Of a DNA stretch of 9,126 bases, positions 6,894 through 9,126 are shown one piece after another. The DNA lies in assembly GCA_964458125.1 (NCBI GenBank), contig CAYWHE010000168.1:1-9126 (forward strand), read 5' to 3'. Below the pieces are notes generated by a model. That model saw nothing but the letters and a program-made list of their open reading frames with translations. It had not been told where the DNA came from and did no database searches. Numbering within the stretch: the stretch's first letter is position 1; each line of letters opens with the position of its first letter. A program made the translations under genes and the position numbers. This stretch comes from CAYWHE01 sp964458125 (GTDB lineage Bacteria; Bacteroidota; Bacteroidia; AKYH767-A; OLB10).

Positions 6894-6937
6894 TGGACAA
6901 GGTTATAATCGGGATCGTCTTTAAGGTAACCGGGTAG
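6893..6937 (+). other. 14-codon mini-frame bridging the two phosphatase genes
   Basis: The stop TGA of the first phosphatase gene overlaps an ATG (TGATG, 6891-6895). From it a 14-codon frame reads MDKVIIGIVFKVTG and ends at TAG 6935-6937, one base before the ATG of the next gene (TAGCATG). A ribosome could pass from the first gene through this mini-frame to the second, which would couple their translation across a 45-nt spacer that otherwise shows no clear ribosome binding site. Coupling is inferred; chance overlap is possible. Confidence 0.3.
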
Positions 6938-6938
6938 C

Positions 6939-9126
6939 ATGAACAGGAAGAAGATACCATTTAAATTCCTTTTTTTAAAGGCCGGTCTCACCGTCCTGAT
7001 TGGTTATATGATTCCTGTTCATACAGTTGCGGGGGATCAGCAGGATACAATCCATTCCGGTATTGCAGCCCATCAGGGGGAATCGAGTCATAATGAAAAT
7101 GATGAACATGGTGATTCTTTCATCACCGGTGTTGTTTTTAATCGGCCCTGGAGATTCATGAAGGCTGATGACACTTTGTTTGCCGGAGTTTCATACCGGG
7201 ATGAGGCCTGGGATACACTGAGACGGGGGAGCGAGGTGGATTTTTCAGGACACCGATCCCTGGCGGGTACCTTTGGCATAACCTGGTTCCGCACCAGCCT
7301 CGATGTGGATTCAAATACCGTCGGCAAGCCACTGGGTTTATATATCAGCCAGGCAGGCAGCGCTGCTGACGTCTTTGTGGATGGAAAAAAGGTGGGGGAA
7401 TTCGGGAAGGTTGGAGTTGACATAAGAGGCGAAAAGGCCTTCTATAATTTAAGTTCAAAACCCGTACCAATGGTGTTTATGAGTCCCGGTAATCATCTGC
7501 TGGCCTTGCGTGTATCGAATTTTCACAGCCAGTTGTTGTCTTCGCGTGAGAAGAATTCCGTTTCGGGTTTTGAGGTGCGGTTTAAGGATCTGTCCAATGA
7601 ATTTGAGGACCTCATGGATAGCGGGAAATATTTCCCGGTCATATTTTTATTTGCCGTCTTTCTCACCCTGGGTGTAGTTCATAGCATGATGTTCATCTAT
7701 TTCCGGGATGACAAGCCCAACCTGTTTTTCGGACTCTATTGCATGGGCATTTCCTTTATTCTCTTTTTTGTATATTATATTTTGTCGGATGCCGATTATG
7801 AGATTTACCGCTTCCTGTCGAAGGTCGCCGGTTACCTGGGTCCATTGATTGTGGTTCCCCTGATCGCTTTTTACCATTCCATATATTACAACAGGATGCT
7901 GAAAATTTTCTGGATCATGCTGGCGTGTTACCTGGCGATACTGGTGTCCGGCTGGTTCCGTTGGAAAATCGAAAACCTGTTCCTGGCTGTCCTGATTACC
8001 CTGATCGTCATCGAAATATTCCGGGTGCACATCAGGGCTGTGGTGAAGGGCAGGGATGGGGCGCTGATTCTGGGAATGGGAGTTTTCTACCTGCCCATGG
8101 CGGTATTTTTTCTGAGCGGGCTGGCTATCTATCAGTCAGCCGTAAACGACAACTATGTGAATTTAAATTTCGGTAAGGGGGGTGCGGAATTGCTGGGATA
8201 CAGCCTGGCCCTGTCGATTCCCTTTTCCATCACCCTGTACCTCTCGCGGAATTTCGCCCGCATCAACCGGAAATTACTCAACCAGGTGGAAGAAATCAGG
8301 ATGCTTTCGGAACGATCCATACAACAGGAAAGGGAAAAGCAACAGCTCCTGGGCGAGCAGAACCTGATCCTGGAAACCAGGGTTGAGGAGCGGACCAGGG
8401 AACTGGCGGCGAAAAACGAATTGATCCTGGTTAAAAGCAGGGAAATAACAGATAATATTACGTATGCCCGCCGGATCCAGGCTGCCCTGCTGCCGGCGGA
8501 GGCGGAACTGGAGCGTCTGTTCCGGGAAATATTCGTTTTGTACAGGCCGAAGGATATTGTCAGCGGTGATTTTTATGCCTGTTTTCAGCATGAAGACCGG
8601 GTGATCCTGGCAGCAGCTGATTGCACGGGACACGGGGTTTCCGGTGCATTGATGAGTATGATCGGAAGTTCTTTAATGAGCCAGCTGGTGAATGTCAGGC
8701 ACCTGCTGAAACCCGCAGCCATCCTGGAACAGTTGCATGAGGAAATCATCAGGGCGCTCAATCAGCGTTCGGGAGAAAGTCACGATGGGATGGATATCGC
8801 ATTGTGCGCTTTTGATCTCCATAACCTGAAAATGGAGTTTGCCGGCGCCAACAGGCCGCTGTGGCTGATCCGTTCGGGCGAATGGAAGGCGTTTCCCGCG
8901 GACAAACAGCCGGTTGGCGGCAGTCAAATTTTTGGCCAAAGAAGGTTTACCGGGCATCAGGTGGATCTTCAACCGGATGATTGCCTGTATATCTTTTCCG
9001 ATGGTTTTACCGATCAGTTCGGGGGTGAAAACGGGAAAAAGTTGCTTACTAGACGTCTGAGGGAGATGCTGGTAAGCATTTCAGACAAGCCAATGCCTGA
9101 TCAACGGGATTTTTTAGGTGATTTTT
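6939..9126 (+). CDS. Second 7TM-DISM sensor with SpoIIE/PP2C phosphatase domain, 3' end beyond window
   Basis: The frame is open from the ATG at 6939 to the window edge: 729 codons without a stop. It encodes a signal peptide (hydrophobic core about 10-30, cleavage near Ala31-Gly32) and a His/Asp/Glu-rich linker (38-60). Next comes a galactose-binding-like extracytoplasmic domain (about 62-225, with GITWFRTSLDV and AADVFVDGKKVGEFG), seven membrane spans between about 231 and 436, and a coiled coil (441-505). The SpoIIE/PP2C domain starts near 508. Catalytic motifs seen are SGDFY (Asp544), ADCTGHGVSGA (560-570), DGMDIAL (616-622) and SDGFTDQFGG (687-696). The last Asp pair expected in a QxDDVLVMG motif lies outside, so some 15-30 residues are probably missing. 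Its phosphatase part agrees with that of the upstream gene at roughly half the positions by eye. The two look like tandem paralogues in one operon (45-nt spacer). Confidence 0.87.
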   Translation, partial: MNRKKIPFKFLFLKAGLTVLIGYMIPVHTVAGDQQDTIHSGIAAHQGESSHNENDEHGDSFITGVVFNRPWRFMKADDTLFAGVSYRDEAWDTLRRGSEVDFSGHRSLAGTFGITWFRTSLDVDSNTVGKPLGLYISQAGSAADVFVDGKKVGEFGKVGVDIRGEKAFYNLSSKPVPMVFMSPGNHLLALRVSNFHSQLLSSREKNSVSGFEVRFKDLSNEFEDLMDSGKYFPVIFLFAVFLTLGVVHSMMFIYFRDDKPNLFFGLYCMGISFILFFVYYILSDADYEIYRFLSKVAGYLGPLIVVPLIAFYHSIYYNRMLKIFWIMLACYLAILVSGWFRWKIENLFLAVLITLIVIEIFRVHIRAVVKGRDGALILGMGVFYLPMAVFFLSGLAIYQSAVNDNYVNLNFGKGGAELLGYSLALSIPFSITLYLSRNFARINRKLLNQVEEIRMLSERSIQQEREKQQLLGEQNLILETRVEERTRELAAKNELILVKSREITDNITYARRIQAALLPAEAELERLFREIFVLYRPKDIVSGDFYACFQHEDRVILAAADCTGHGVSGALMSMIGSSLMSQLVNVRHLLKPAAILEQLHEEIIRALNQRSGESHDGMDIALCAFDLHNLKMEFAGANRPLWLIRSGEWKAFPADKQPVGGSQIFGQRRFTGHQVDLQPDDCLYIFSDGFTDQFGGENGKKLLTRRLREMLVSISDKPMPDQRDFLGDF

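Overview
The window looks like a chromosomal piece of a Bacteroidota bacterium, probably in or near the Bacteroidales. The reasons are the gene families (a WbpP-type epimerase beside a CpsB-type PHP phosphatase, 7TM-DISM sensors fused to SpoIIE phosphatases), start codons without clear Shine-Dalgarno sequences, and three matches to the Bacteroidota -7 promoter box TAnnTTTG in sensible places. No mobile element, CRISPR array, rRNA or origin was seen.

Layout. Positions 1-64 hold the 5' part of a minus-strand tRNA-Pro(GGG), cut by the window edge. From 207 to 2513 three plus-strand genes follow: a UDP-N-acetylhexosamine 4-epimerase (WbpP/TviC type), a PHP-fold protein-tyrosine phosphatase (CpsB/YwqE type) overlapping it by 8 nt, and a DinB-family protein. 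The first two belong to surface polysaccharide production and its control. Converging on them from the minus strand is a small MmcQ/YjbR-family gene (2566-2925).

The second half is a signalling region. On the minus strand, siaB-like (3394-3960) and siaC-like (3004-3384) genes form a tight pair. They encode a GHKL-fold protein kinase and its DUF1987 phospho-acceptor, with the predicted phospho-threonine at residue 68. After a gene-poor gap (3961-4730), two plus-strand genes (4731-6893 and 6939 to beyond the right edge) encode paralogous sensors: signal peptide, extracytoplasmic domain, seven membrane spans, coiled coil, and a SpoIIE/PP2C serine/threonine phosphatase domain. The second gene has no stop codon in the window.

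How they may work together. In Pseudomonas aeruginosa the kinase SiaB and the PP2C phosphatase SiaA set the phosphorylation state of SiaC, which controls the diguanylate cyclase SiaD. Here kinase, acceptor and two candidate phosphatases lie together, but no cyclase is visible. The inference is a Bacteroidota partner switch in which two envelope sensors act on one SiaC-like protein whose output target is unknown. The gap between the two halves holds a possible 51-codon two-span membrane protein on the minus strand and a pair of mutually exclusive hairpins just upstream of the first phosphatase gene.
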